Below are positions 1 through 10,329 of a stretch of DNA of 64,000 nt, piece by piece. Below the pieces are notes generated by a model. The model was not told the origin of the DNA. It saw nothing but the letters and a program-made list of their open reading frames with translations, and did not search any database. The position numbers were made by a program, and so were the translations under genes. This stretch comes from Inia geoffrensis. Lineage: Eukaryota; Chordata; Mammalia; Artiodactyla; Iniidae. Position 1 is the first letter of the stretch. Every line of letters begins with the position of its first letter. Location of the stretch: the NCBI GenBank assembly GCA_036417435.1, contig CM070902.1, positions 133,723,886 through 133,787,885 on the forward strand, in the 5' to 3' direction.

Positions 1-239
1 GCTTCACTGGCCCGTTTCATTCATTTATGTTACCTACTTGATATTGGGATGCATGGGTTTGCAACCTCATCCTTATACATAACCCTAAAATCCCGGTGTA
101 CTATCAACATAACAGAAATCGTATATTTGTAGAGTGATGTCAGCAAAATCATAGAATAGGAAGCCCTAGGCTCTTGATCCCTCAGAAGACACTGACTTAA
201 CAATAGACAAATCAAATTGCCCTCGTGGGAACTCCAGAA

Positions 240-915
240 ACCAGTTAAGATGTTGTACCACCTCAGGTGAACACAAAGCCAAGAAGAGATGCGTCAAAGC
301 AAGTAGGAGAACTCATGACATTTACCCACCCTAGCCACTCCCTCTCCCTGGCACAGTATAGGATGATCAAACGAAAAATCCCAACTCCCAGCTTCTCCCT
401 CAGGAAGGAAAGAGAGAAGTAAACTGTGTATCCAATGTTCTTTTCAGGGGCTCCTCAAGGGATTCTCTCTCACCTGACTCAGAACACTGATGGGAACAGC
501 AGTTTGGATACCAGGTTGGGGGCCATAGAGAACGAACACAAGCACTGCAGTTTGTTACAGCACCAGAGACAGTGTACTATCACAGACAGACAACAGTGGG
601 AGCAAGAGATTACAGGCTCCAGTGAAGAAACAGACAAACCTCTTTTACCTGGAAATTATACACACAAACCCAGAGAAGATGCATCTCCAGAAAGGTTTGA
701 GAGGTCCACAAAATCTCTAGCCAGGCTGATTGTTAAAATTCTTCCCCCATATGTTGAAGTTCTTCCCCCATACAAAGTCAGTCCGTAAAGACTGGCTTTT
801 CAAATGCCAAAATCTCACCAAAGATCACAAAGCCTACAAAGAAACAAGTAAACATGGCCCATTCAAATAAACAAAATAAATCTCCAGAAACTGATCCTAC
901 AAAAATTGCAGACCT
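240..915 (+). repeat. Probable 5' part of an old L1 (5' UTR/ORF1 start), decayed
   Basis: The wording around 795-900 (catggcccattcaaa..., then ...aaataaatctccagaaactg) resembles the start of ORF1 in mammalian L1M/L1MA elements as I remember them. The upstream 240-790 stretch would then be L1 5' UTR. It holds a 120-codon open frame (426-788) with no family I recognise. A short direct repeat (ttcttcccccata, twice at about 739-772) lies near its end. Family placement is tentative. Confidence 0.4.
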
Positions 916-916
916 G

Positions 917-1136
917 GGGCTTCCCTGGTGGCGCAGTGGTTGAGAGTCCGCCTGCCGATGCAGGGGACTCGGGTTCGTGCCCTGGTCCGGAAAGATCTCA
1001 CATGCCGCAGAGCGGCTAGGCCCGTGAGCCATGGCCGCTGAGCCTGCGCGTCCGGAGCCTGTGCTCCGCAACGGGAGAGGCCACAACAGTGAGAGGCCTA
1101 CGTACCGCAAAAAAAAAAAAAAAAAAAAAAAAAAAA
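917..1136 (+). repeat. CHR-family SINE, short (deletion) form
   Basis: It starts gggcttccctggtggcgcag and has the tRNA-like A box (tggcgcagtgg) and B box (gggttcgtgcc). The body is the short cetacean version ending in gagaggcc...gtaccgc, followed by about 28 A. Near-consensus sequence and a long uninterrupted tail suggest a young insertion. Target duplication is not clear. Confidence 0.92.
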
Positions 1137-1139
1137 GAC

Positions 1140-2140
1140 AAAGCATAAAAAGTAACTATAAATCTATACTAATGGGTATACAATATAAAAATATGTAACT
1201 TGTGACATCAATAACAAAGCGGAAGGGGTCAGAGATGTAAAGGAGCAAAATTTTAGTATGCAAATAAAATTGTTACAGTTTAAAAGAAAATTTTAGAACT
1301 TTAACACGTTTTATGTAAAACTGTATATTTGTTCATCCTTATCTTTGTCTTGAACTGTTTGAGCCCATATTCAATCACACCATGGCTACCTCTGCATAAA
1401 AATTATCCTACTGCAAAAGGTTAATACAGCTATGAAGTACTTTCTATTATGAAACTTTGACCATATGGAAATTTTCAATCAATGATCAGTAAATATTTAT
1501 TAAGGGGCTACACGAATTAGGCATCAAGATAAGGCACCAGAGTACAAACATAAGTAAGAAACTGTTCCTCTTCTTATGTCATTTCAGGAGAGAGATGTAC
1601 ATACACATATTACATATATTTTGTGATGTAACTTTACTTAAATATGTACAGTTCAAAACAGGCTCAGAAATATATACCTAAAAACACAATTAGAAGAATC
1701 TTAAAGCTGCAAGCAGAGATTTTTCTCCCAAGAGAATGATGGGAAACTAAAGTTTTCTCAAATCCCACTTTTTCCTAAGGAATATTAAAATGTTTAATTC
1801 CGGAAAGCTTTTTGCAAACAGATATATATTTCATCCATTTTCACAACGGCTCTGAAGAAGTATGGAAGCATGTAACTCATACCCCCAATTAATGCTTCTA
1901 ACTAGGGGTGTAAGGCTCTGAGGTGAGGAGTAAGATGCTTAAGGTCCGCTGGTGGCTCCTAAGAGCAGACATAAACCAATACATATGTTTCTGAGTTACA
2001 CAGTGGCTTTTTTCACACAAATTTTCCATGCTTCTTTTAAGAGAAAGACATAAGTGACAAGCTGATTATCAGAGATTGTTGGTTATAAACAGAAAGATCA
2101 GGATATGCCATAGGTACAGTGGCCAGATTTTGAACTAAAA
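1140..2140. other. Gene-free stretch, mostly unassigned
   Basis: AT-rich sequence with no exon-like frame. A short piece at about 1485-1560 (agtaaatatttattaagggg...) looks like the 3' end of an L2 in reverse orientation. Nothing else is recognised. Confidence 0.4.
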
Positions 2141-2605
2141 TGTCAGGCTGGAATGAAATAATGCCATTTGCAACAACATGGACAGACCTAGAGATTGTCA
2201 CACTAAGTGAAGTCAGACAGAGAAAGACAATTATCATATGATGTCACTTATATGTGGAATCTAAAAAAATGGTACAAATGAACCTATTTACAAAACAGAA
2301 ATGGAGTCACAGATGTAGAAACAAACTTATGGTTACCAAGGGGGAAGGGAGGGAGAGATAAATTGGGAGTTTGGGATTGACATATATACACTACTATATA
2401 TAAAATATATAACTAATAAGAACCTACTGTATAGCACAAGGAACTCTATTCAGTACTCTGTAATAACCTACATGGGAAAAGAATCCGAAAAAAAATGGAT
2501 CTATGTAGATGTATAACTGAATCACTTTGCTGTACACCTGAAACTAACACAACATTGTAAATCAACTATGCTCCAATATAAAATAAAAATTAAATTTTAA
2601 AAAAT
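2140..2605 (+). repeat. L1 3' end (ORF2 tail and 3' UTR)
   Basis: Typical cetartiodactyl L1 terminal sequence: the gcaacaacatggacagacct region, the atatgtggaatctaaaaaaatggtac region, and the terminal aactgaatcactttgctgta...ctccaatataaaataaaaatt with an A-rich end. It is truncated at the 5' side and non-coding. Confidence 0.85.
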
Positions 2606-2774
2606 CAGGTCATACGGTCTGGCAAGTACATATACATTGACAAGCATAAAACCAAATTTTTGAAAATTCAAGATTTCTGGTCTCCACAAAGGTCAGCAGA
2701 GTCAGCCCAATGTCATACATCTTCGATATTAAGTTTACAGCAGTACATAGGAAATGTTGATCACACTAATAGCT

Positions 2775-2985
2775 AACACTAGAGTAATTCTCACTGTGTA
2801 CCAGGCAGTTTTCATTTAATCATGACAATTCTATGAAGTAGTACCAGTACTACTCTTATCTTATACGATGTAAGATAACTGAAGCTCAGGACATAAGGTC
2901 ACACCACTAGCAGCAGCCAAGCTGGGATCCGAAGAAGGCAGCCAGGTCTAAAGTATATACTCTTAAATACCATGCCATAATGCCT
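2775..2985 (-). repeat. MIR SINE, reverse orientation
   Basis: It reads as a reverse MIR: ctcactgtgtaccaggcag, then a degenerate 'aactgaagctcaggacataaggtcac', then tctaaagtatatactcttaa...accatgcc. Old and diverged. Confidence 0.7.
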
Positions 2986-3356
2986 TTCATAATGAGGCTA
3001 AAATACCAGAAATCATAAAATGCCTACTGGATCATCTAACACTAAATTGTGCTTAAATATAACTTTCACATCCAAGTGTGCTTTACTGGATTCAAATTCT
3101 AGGAAAATTTGTTCATGCAAATCCAGTTCTTTCCAGTTAATTCCCCATTCTCCAACCACTCTGTACAAATAAGAGTTTTCCTCACAGATGCTGTCTTTGT
3201 ATCTTCATATCATTTTCACACATGTATGTGTGTTCCACATGCTCCAGAGGGTATCCCAGAAAGACAATATGAAATTAGGCAAAAGGAAAAAAGATGGTTT
3301 TTTAGAAGAACAAAAACGAAGTACGTTCTACTTGCCACTTTAAAGTACCACATGAG

Positions 3357-3663
3357 TTGAAAACAGACTTGAGGACACAGAGGGCGGAGGGGAGGTTAGG
3401 ACGTAATGAGAGAGTAGCACTGACATATATACACAGCTAGTGGGAAGCTGCTGCATAACACAGGGAGATCAGCTCAGTGCTTTGTGACCACCTAGAGAGG
3501 AGGGATAGGAAGGGTAGGAGGGATAGGAAGGGTGGGAGGGAGGCTCAAGAGGGAGGGGATATGGGGATATATGTATACATATAGCTGATTCACTTTGTTG
3601 TACAGCAGAAACTAACACAACACTGTAAAGCAATTATACTCCAATAAAGATGTTTTAAAAAAA
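3357..3663 (+). repeat. 5'-truncated L1 3' UTR insertion with a perfect target-site duplication
   Basis: A young-looking L1 3' end (ctagtgggaagctgctgcat..., gctgattcactttgttgtac, ctccaataaagatg plus A-rich tail). It is flanked by the same 16 bases, taaagtaccacatgag, at 3341-3356 and 3664-3679. It also holds an 18-bp tandem doublet (ggagggataggaagggt, about 3499-3533). Confidence 0.93.
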
Positions 3664-4066
3664 TAAAGTACCACATGAGAATAGTATGATGTTTCATTGA
3701 AAACTGGAAACTAGAGTTACTAAAATGAAACCTACAATTTTTCTTAAACAAAATTTTTCAAAGTTAATAATTTTATAAATAATTTCCCTCTCTCCTTCCT
3801 TGGTACCTCCTTGGGGTCTCAAAGATGAAAATTCAAAATATTCTTCAAAATAATGTCTCTTGGTGGGGGGATGCCTCTGACAAGGAGTTTCCTCTTTCCT
3901 TAGTGCAACTTTACAAAAATCAAAATGAATAGCACAAATGACTCGATGCCAGCTACATTTTCATTTACTTACAGTACTGTTGCTTGTTATACAAAGGTAC
4001 CAATACGTGACTGGGACCCAGAAGATCTGTTCAGAGCTGTCAACTAACCCACGGAAGTTGGCTCAT

Positions 4067-4080
4067 CCACCAGGGGGCAT
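4067..4080 (+). promoter_or_regulatory. Strong CTCF-like motif
   Basis: ccaccagggggcat matches the CTCF core (CCASYAGRKGGCR-type) at nearly every position. It lies about 100 bases beyond the C4orf36 stop codon, outside the recognised repeats. Motif match only; occupancy is not known. Confidence 0.55.
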
Positions 4081-4180
4081 TCAGATGACTGCACCAAACT
4101 TCACATAGTGGAAGGTCAGAGCCCTTCATCCTCTTTGGATGCAGAAAGCACAGAGTACAGATTCAACTATGAGATGACTG

Positions 4181-4314
4181 TCACTTAGGTGGGAGAGGTC
4201 TTCTCAAACCAACTGGCCTTTCCCTTAGGGAAAACTTAATTTCCTCGGCTGCATTTTCCTCACATTTCAGGTTATTCAAGCGCTTCATTTCATACTCCCT
4301 TTCAAGCTGGATGG
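4181..4314 (-). CDS. C4orf36: C4orf36 last coding exon (exon with stop)
   Basis: On the minus strand a good acceptor (tattttatttttcag) precedes CCATCCAGCTTG. The two leading bases complete a Ser codon with the T left by the previous exon. Forty-three further codons run to TGA at 4183-4181. The C-terminus is RRPLPPK. The 3' UTR continues toward lower coordinates; its poly(A) site was not identified. Confidence 0.88.
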
Positions 4315-7300
4315 CTGAAAAATAAAATACATGATGCAATCCAACTGACATTTTTCACCAGGCATAATTTAGTCAAAACTGAATATTTAGCACACAGAAA
4401 AATTCACATTCTTGAATACTAAACAAGACAGGGCTACATAGATAGGGAGTATGGGTGTGAATGATCAGATTTAAACATTTGTCTAATAATTAAAATAACA
4501 CACAGAATTTGTAATTTATTAAAATAGTTTCTACAGAGACACAGGGACACCAAGGGGGGGAAGCCCAGAGGGAGGGGGCGGGTGGTGATGGGATGAACTG
4601 GGAGATTGGGATTGATATATATACACTAATATGTATAAAATAGATAACTAATGAGAACCTGCTGTATAAAAATAAATAAGTAAATAAAATTCAAATAAAA
4701 ATATATAATAAAGTAGTTCCTTCAGAACTTACATTCTCCTGAAGGGAGCACACCATCCTTAATGGTTTTACATTTTTTGAGGTGTATAGAACTACCAAAT
4801 GCAATTTCTTCCATGAAAGGCAACTTGATGTTGGCTAGGTTTGTGCACCAGGTCTTTGTGAGTAATACAAGTTCCCAGGGTTCCTGTCTAGGGCAAAAAT
4901 TCATTCAATAAATATTTATAGACATCTACTGCAGGATATAGAAAAGACATTTGAATTCTCAGTTCTATTTTCCACTAGACATTTTGGTTTAAAGGAGAGT
5001 ATTCAGGATTTTTCAGAGTTGCAAACCTAGCCAGGAGAAGGAGCCTTATATTAACTAATGTAGAGATATACTGAAAATGACCATAAATTACAATGACAGA
5101 CATTTTTGCTCAAAAAACAGCCTCTTTGGAGTCAATCCAATCTTTACATGTCCATAAAGAGGATGTAGTTAAAAACTGTAAGCTTGGGACTTCTCTGGTG
5201 GCACAGTGGTTAAGAATCCACCTGCCAATGCAGGGGACATGGGTTCGAGCCCTGGTCCGGGAAGATCCCACATGCTGCGGAGCAACTAAGCCCGAGTGCC
5301 ACAACTACTGAGTCTGCGCTCTAGAACCCGCAAGCCACAACTACTGAAGCCCACATTCCTAGAGCCCATGTTCCACAACAAAGAGAAGCCACTGCAATGA
5401 GAAGCCCGCGCACCGCAGCAAAGAGTAGCCCCTGCTTGCCACAACTAGAGAAAGCCTGTGCACAGCAAGGAAGACCCAACGCAGCCAAAAATTAATTAAT
5501 TTTTTAAAAAAAGAAAAAAAAACTAAGCTTCAAGTCTTTTTTGCCTGATCAAAAATATGATCACATTAGAGAAGGAACAAAGGGAATACTTACACGTTGA
5601 GCAGAGAGCTTGGCACACATTAAGGCTTTGAGTGTGTGATCTGACTTTAATCTTTACAACTATCATGGAGGTAGAAAAGGAAAACAAAGACTCAGAAGTT
5701 AACAGAGAACCAGAGCTGGGATGTAACCTAGGTGTATATAGAAGCACTAGTACCAAGAGAATCCTTAGAAAACTGGAAAAGGGAATGAAGCCCCAAACTA
5801 CAATATTTAAAAATAATCACAATGAAATTTTAATGGATTGTTTTATGTATCTTAATTTGGAACTTTAAAATATCAGCTATGTTTCTCATCTACAGTCAAC
5901 GTGAGTTCATACGCATGACGAAAGATGAAAGACCTGCTTTGGTACAAGTAGGGGAAGTGAGTGTATTACACACATGCCATCTGTTTTCCTCCTCCAGCTT
6001 AATTCTTACTTTATCATCTAACTTTAAGGAGTGACTTGAAGTCTATAATTATTATAAATGCACTTGAACAAATACACAAAGATGTATTTACAAGAATGCT
6101 CATTGAAGCATTGTTTGTCCCAAAAAAAACTCCACAAAATAACCTTAATATCTATCAAGAAGAGCCTGGTTCAAGAATATACAACGGAGACAAGACAGCC
6201 TCTTCAATAAATGGTGCTGGGAAAACTAGACAACTACATGTAAAAGAATGAAATTAGAACACTACCTAACCCCATACACAAAAATAAACTCAAAATGGAT
6301 TAAAGACCTCAATGTAACACCAAACACTATAAAACTCTTAGAGGAAAATACAGGAAAAACACTCTGACATAAATCACAGCAAGATCTTTTACGACCCACC
6401 TCCTAGTAATGAAAAGAAAAAGAAAAATAAGCAAATGGGACCTAATTAAACTTAAAAGCTTTTGCACAGCAAAGGAAACCGCAAACAAGACAAAAAGACA
6501 ACCCACAGAATGGGAGAAAATATTTGCAAACGAAGCAACAGACAAAATATTAATCTCCAAAATATACAAACAGCTCATGCAGCTCAATATCAAAAAAACA
6601 ACCCAATCAAAAAATGGGTGGAAGACCTAAATAGACATTTTTCCAAAGACAACATACAGCTGGCCAAGAGTCACATGAAAAGATGCTCAACAGCACTAAT
6701 TATTAGAGAAACGAAAATCAGAACTACAATGAGGTATCTCCTCACACAGGTCAGAATGGGCAACATCAAAAAATCTACAAACAACAAATGCTGGAGAGGG
6801 TGTGGAGAAAAGGGAACCCTCTTGCACTGTTGGTGGGAATGTAAATTGATAAAAGCCACTGTGAGAACAGTATGGAGGTTCCTTAAAAAACTAAAAATAG
6901 AACTAACATATGGCCCAGCAATCCCACTACTGGGCATATATCCTGAGAAAACCATAATTCAAAAAGACACATGTACTTCAATGTTCATTGTAGCACTATT
7001 TACAATAGCCAGGACATGGAAACAACCTAAATGTCCATTGACAGATGAATGGATAAAGAAGAGGTGGTAGGTATATATAATGGAATATTACTCAGCCATA
7101 GAAAGAAATGGAGTCATTTGTAGAGATGTGGACGGACCTAGAGTCTGCCTACAGAGTGAATTAAGTCAGAAAGAGAAAAACATATATCGTATATTAATGC
7201 ATATATGTGGAATCTAGAAAAATGGTACAGATGAACCTATTTGCAGGGCAGGTATAGAAAGGCAGACGTAGAGAATGGACTTCTAGACACAGTGGGAAAA

Positions 7301-9594
7301 GGGGAGGGTGGGATGACTTGGGAGATTAGGTTTGACATAAATACACTACCGTGTGTAAAATAGCTAGCTAGTGGGAACCTGCTGTATAGCACAGCTTGGT
7401 GCTCTGTGATGGTCTAGATGGGTGGGATGAGAAGGGATAGAAGAGGGAGGGGATGTGTGTATGCATATGGCTGATTCACTTCACTGTGTGGATGAAACTA
7501 ACACAGCACTGTAAAGCAATTATACTCCCCCCTCCAAAAAAAAAAAAAAAAAAGAGCAGCCTGGTTAAGCAAACTGTAGTATATACATGTAATGAAAGAA
7601 TGAGATTTATCCTTATATATTGATTTGGAAAGATGAGCAATAAAACAGCTAATGCTGGGAATTCCCTGGCGGTCCATTGGTTAGGACTCCACTCTCTCAC
7701 TGCTGAGGGCCGGGATTCAATCCCTGGTCAGGGAACTAAGATCCCACAACCCACATGGCGCGGCAAAAAAAAAAAAAAGAAAGAAAAAAAAAAAACAGCT
7801 AATGCTTACCTAGCACCTACTACATGCAAGACACTGTTTTAATCAGTATACATATATAAACACATTTAATTACCAGAGTAACCCTATGAAGTAAGCAGAT
7901 GCTATTATTATGCTCATTTTACAGATTAGGAAACAAGAACAGAGACCAACTTGCTCAAGGTCACAAGGCTTGGGTTTGAAATTTCAACCCAGAAAGTCAG
8001 ACTGTAGAATCTGTGCTCTTAACCACTAAGCTACACACAACATAGGTGGGGAGGGAGCAATATAATCCCATGTGTAAAAACACATATGTGTATATACATA
8101 TGTGTGTATCTTATGTAACAGACAGAAATTCTAAAAAATATATAAAACATTTTACCTGAGCGGGATTGGGTGGGTAGGGCAGGGATGGCAATGCGGATGT
8201 GAGAGGTAACATTTTTTTGTTTTTTGAGAGGTAACATTTTTATCTTCCTTTCAAATGCTTCTATACTGTTTGAATGTTTTTAGTGTATTTTTTTATAATC
8301 TTCTAAAAATACTTAACCAAAAAAAGCCCAAGGTGAGGAGCTACCTGAGCTAGTGAACTCCAAAGACTGCTACTACCATTCTATTCCTCTTAATTTAGCT
8401 GCTCTTATAAATAGAATATCAAATACTTTCTTGTGAGAATGATAGAGAAGACACTGGTTTTGCAGATATTATTTGTGACATAAAATGCTATATAGCCAAA
8501 ACCACAGAATCAGTGTTTTAAATCATTCTCCAGATACAGGAATATCTTCGTTATAAAAATTATGTTTACAATAATGACAACAGTGGTATTTGTCTATAGT
8601 TCAATGTCTAAATACATACTGAACTAACAAATCTAAATAGAATGCAATGATGAGTTCTCTCTGGTTTTCCCATATCTCTGGTCTTACAACCCCGTGGCGT
8701 GTCTCCATTTACTTCTTAGAACACTGTCAAAAAGTAAAATTCAATTGACTCACCACGCTAACATGTCATACATTGTGGCAGAGAGGTTTAAAAAAACAAG
8801 TCCAAGAATTAAAAAAAAGGTAACACAGAGTGAAATTACCATGTAGTAGCAACCCATGTTTATTATGGGTTTACTATTATGTCAGGCAACATGCAAGTAC
8901 CTTACATACATTACTTCATTTGTATTCCACACCATATAGGTAGGTATTGATATGTCCATTTCACAGATGTGGAAGCCAAGGTACAGAGAAGTTAAGCAAT
9001 TTGTTCAAGGCAGCATGGGGAGCCAGTGGCAGGGCCAGGCTTTGAGCCCAGGTCTTCTTGATGTCCACACATCGCCTGACAAAATGTACAGGATGCAAAA
9101 CTGACTCGTTGTACCAGCTAATTAAGTGTTCTGTTAAGATATATCTGACACCAAGGCATTTTTAGGTAGATTTATACTACCTAAAGAGGGATTTTAAAGT
9201 GGTTGTCTGCATTGGAAAATGTTGCTTTGGAGTAAAGAAGACTCAGACTTCTAACCCTGTCACTTCCTTACTACATGACTGTGGGACCTGGATCATACCA
9301 CTTCTTCAAACCTCAGTTTCCTCATTTCACAGTGTTGTTTTGTTGTAAAAACCAAGTAAGAAAATTTATAAATCCTTATAAAAGCATTTTCTTTTAAAAT
9401 CATCAGTACCCAGACACGTGAGAATGCCTCATATAGTCCGGTATCTCATGGGGAACGTAAGGGTGTCTAATACTTTTATTTTAACAAGGATACTCCCCAG
9501 CCCAAGTCAACACTTACCAGAATAAATACACCTTATAACAATTGCACCTCAAAATGGTTTCCACTGCGTTCTTTCTTGGCAAGCCATAAGCCAT
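4181..9594 (-). CDS. C4orf36: C4orf36 orthologue, intact 117-codon coding sequence in three exons
   Basis: The CDS is complement(join(4181..4314,4733..4887,9530..9594)): 65 + 155 + 134 nt, giving 117 codons plus TGA. Intron phases are 2 and 1, and both junctions keep one open frame. The start lies in an optimal context (TTCACCATGGCT). The product begins [16 protein letters not shown], has a central hydrophobic and charged stretch ([17 protein letters not shown], residues 38-54), a basic/acidic likely helical part ([16 protein letters not shown]) and ends in [14 protein letters not shown]. No signal peptide or membrane segment is seen. I recognise it from memory as the uncharacterised human protein C4orf36, same length and same ends. 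Its function is unknown to me. The intact frame argues that the gene is still under selection. The CpG island at 10.3-11.2 kb is the likely promoter, and a further non-coding first exon is expected there. Confidence 0.85.
4315..4732 (-). other. C4orf36 intron 2 (418 nt), partly L1-derived
   Basis: Bounded by gtaagt (donor, minus strand at 4732-4727) and ttcag (acceptor at 4319-4315). Roughly half of it, 4536-4715, is an L1 3' UTR fragment antisense to the gene. Confidence 0.8.
4536..4715 (+). repeat. L1 3' UTR fragment inside C4orf36 intron 2
   Basis: tgggagattgggattgatat, acactaatatgtataaaata and gagaacctgctgtataaaaa are L1 3' UTR words. An internal deletion leads straight into an A/T-rich tail. 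It ends about 15 bases from the exon-2 splice donor. Confidence 0.8.
4733..4887 (-). CDS. C4orf36: C4orf36 middle coding exon
   Basis: 155 nt between acceptor ...ttgccctag and donor gtaagt on the minus strand. The first base completes a Val codon from exon 1. Fifty-one full codons follow (QEPWELVLL... to ...VLPSGE) and the last T is carried to the next exon. The frame is open throughout. Confidence 0.88.
5186..5520 (+). repeat. CHR-family SINE, long form
   Basis: gggacttctctggtggcaca start, B box (gggttcgagcc), repeated 'ccacaactactga' body and an A/T-rich tail. The 7-base flank taagctt is repeated at 5179-5185 and 5524-5530. Confidence 0.92.
5610..5760 (-). repeat. MIR fragment, reverse
   Basis: atcatggaggtagaaaagga, 'agactcagaagttaacagag' and 'agagctgggatgtaacctag' are diverged reverse-MIR phrases. 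Confidence 0.6.
6040..6176 (+). repeat. Older L1 fragment, 5' half of the host element
   Basis: aagatgtatttacaagaatg...cattgaagcattgtttg...ctccacaaaataacc... is old L1M-type sequence. It continues after the younger L1 at about 7565 (gtagtatatacatgtaatg...), so this element was split by the insertion at 6177-7553. Confidence 0.6.
6177..7553 (+). mobile_element. 5'-truncated L1: ORF2 C-terminal part plus 3' UTR and A tail
   Basis: It holds the C-terminal part of the L1 ORF2 protein: a 202-codon frame (6462-7070) ending with [19 protein letters not shown] and containing the conserved [11 protein letters not shown] segment. It is frameshifted against the preceding piece (6409-6630). A 3' UTR and an 18-A tail (7536-7553) follow. 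Imperfect copies of agagcctggttcaag flank it (about 6163 and 7551). Non-functional. Confidence 0.85.
7657..7791 (+). repeat. Short CHR-1-like SINE with a perfect 15-bp target duplication
   Basis: gggaattccctggcggtcca start, 'ggttaggactcc', B box (ggattcaatccc), 'ggtcagggaactaagatccc' and an A-rich tail. The flank aaaacagctaatgct occurs at 7642-7656 and 7792-7806. It landed at the edge of a MIR. Confidence 0.95.
7800..8040 (-). repeat. MIR, reverse, nearly full length
   Basis: tacctagcacctactacatg, 'tcattttacagattaggaaa', 'gctcaaggtcacaaggct' and 'tgtgctcttaaccactaagc' are ordered as in a reverse MIR. Confidence 0.85.
8040..8855. other. Unassigned intronic stretch
   Basis: Contains a TATG/TGTA-rich patch (8070-8110) and a small direct repeat (gagaggtaacattttt at about 8201 and 8226). 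No exon or known repeat family is recognised. Confidence 0.4.
8855..9080 (-). repeat. MIR, reverse
   Basis: tgtccatttcacagatgtgg, 'gtacagagaagttaagcaat', 'agccagtggcagggccaggc' and 'gagcccaggtcttcttg' are in reverse-MIR order. Confidence 0.85.
9215..9400 (+). repeat. MIR, forward
   Basis: cacttccttactacatgact...gggacctgg...cctcagtttcctcatttc follows the MIR core in forward order. Confidence 0.75.
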
Positions 9595-9657
9595 GGTGAA
9601 TTATTACAGTCCAATTTCCTGTCTGATGTAATGACTCAGATATTCTGTTCACTTTGT
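9530..9657 (-). CDS. C4orf36: C4orf36 exon with start codon (5' UTR 9657-9595, CDS 9594-9530)
   Basis: On the minus strand the acceptor tgcaatcatttcag precedes ACAAAGTGAAC. The 63-base leader has no ATG. ATG at 9594-9592 sits in an A(-3)/G(+4) context. Twenty-one codons plus GT run to the donor GTATTT. A closer-to-consensus donor, GTAAGT, lies 12 bases downstream at 9517. Using it would end the frame after 25 codons, so the weaker donor is the one that gives the full protein. Confidence 0.82.
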
Positions 9658-10080
9658 CTGAAATGATTGCAATGCACCTAATTAATATTAAAGTATTCAC
9701 TTGAATATTTTTAATATCCAAATAATAAAAAAGATTCAGAAAAATATTTTCTGAATGTAAGAACGTCCCTAATCAACGTTCACTGAACTGAATTCCTAAT
9801 GTAGAACTGTGTTCCCTTTTATTTTCCACGAACTCATTTTATCATGTCTTCCCATGTAAGGAGAAGATGCCAGGTGAACAGCATCGGCATTCCAGCCCGG
9901 TATATTGTCATTGCCTAAGTCTACCAAACTGGCTCAAATACCTCATCACCAAAAGGTGTCTGACTGGCAATGTTAAGCGACAAATAGCTCTGCGGACACA
10001 GGAAATTCCCGTCCTCCGCCCGTGCCCTTTAAAGGATGCAAACCTTCCCAGGTTTTTCCTTTTTCAAAAATCTGAAGTTA

Positions 10081-10292
10081 GGGGCTTCCCTGGTGGCGCA
10101 GGGGTTGAGAATCTGCCTGCCGATGCAGGGCACACGGGTTCGTGCCCCGGTCCGGGAAGATCCCACATGCCGCGGAGCGGCTGGGCCCGTGAGCCATGGC
10201 CGCTGAGCCTGCGCGTCCGGAGCCTGTGCTCCGCAACGGGAGAGGCCACAGCAGTGAGAGGCCGGCGTACCGCAAAAAAAAAAAAAAAAAAA
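10081..10292 (+). repeat. CHR-family SINE, short (deletion) form, beside the CpG island
   Basis: Near-consensus copy (ggggcttccctggtggcgca ... gtaccgc, then about 19 A). Flanks are similar but not identical (aatctgaagtta / aatcttaactta). It abuts the CpG island and adds its own CpGs, so the island edge should be set after 10,300. Confidence 0.92.
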
Positions 10293-10329
10293 TCTTAACT
10301 TAAACCAAAAAAAAAACCCTCTGAACTTA

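Larger units (their letters stand above)
4888..9529 (-). other. C4orf36 intron 1 (about 4.6 kb)
   Basis: It runs from a GTATTT donor to a CCTAG acceptor on the minus strand. It is filled by a long CHR SINE, an L1 inserted into an older L1, a CHR-1-like SINE and four MIR copies. No further coding exon is needed by the frame and none was seen. Confidence 0.75.

Noticed and set aside
426..788. 120-codon frame near the window start
   Set aside because: No recognised protein and no splice sites. It lies in sequence that resembles L1 5' region.
917..1110. tRNA-like A and B boxes
   Set aside because: They belong to CHR SINE heads, as at every other SINE here. No cloverleaf tRNA gene is present.
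6462..7070. 202-codon frame
   Set aside because: It is the C-terminus of a truncated L1 ORF2, not a host gene.
9518..9657. Reading the 9.6-kb exon in the other open frame (KVNRISESLHQTGNW...)
   Set aside because: That frame ends in a stop before the donor, while the ATG frame joins perfectly to the next exon and gives the recognised protein.
10064..10298. Frames repeated many times in the window (RRLSGHGSRAQ..., SLLWPLPLRSTGS...)
   Set aside because: They are translations of SINE bodies, which is why the same peptide recurs at many positions.
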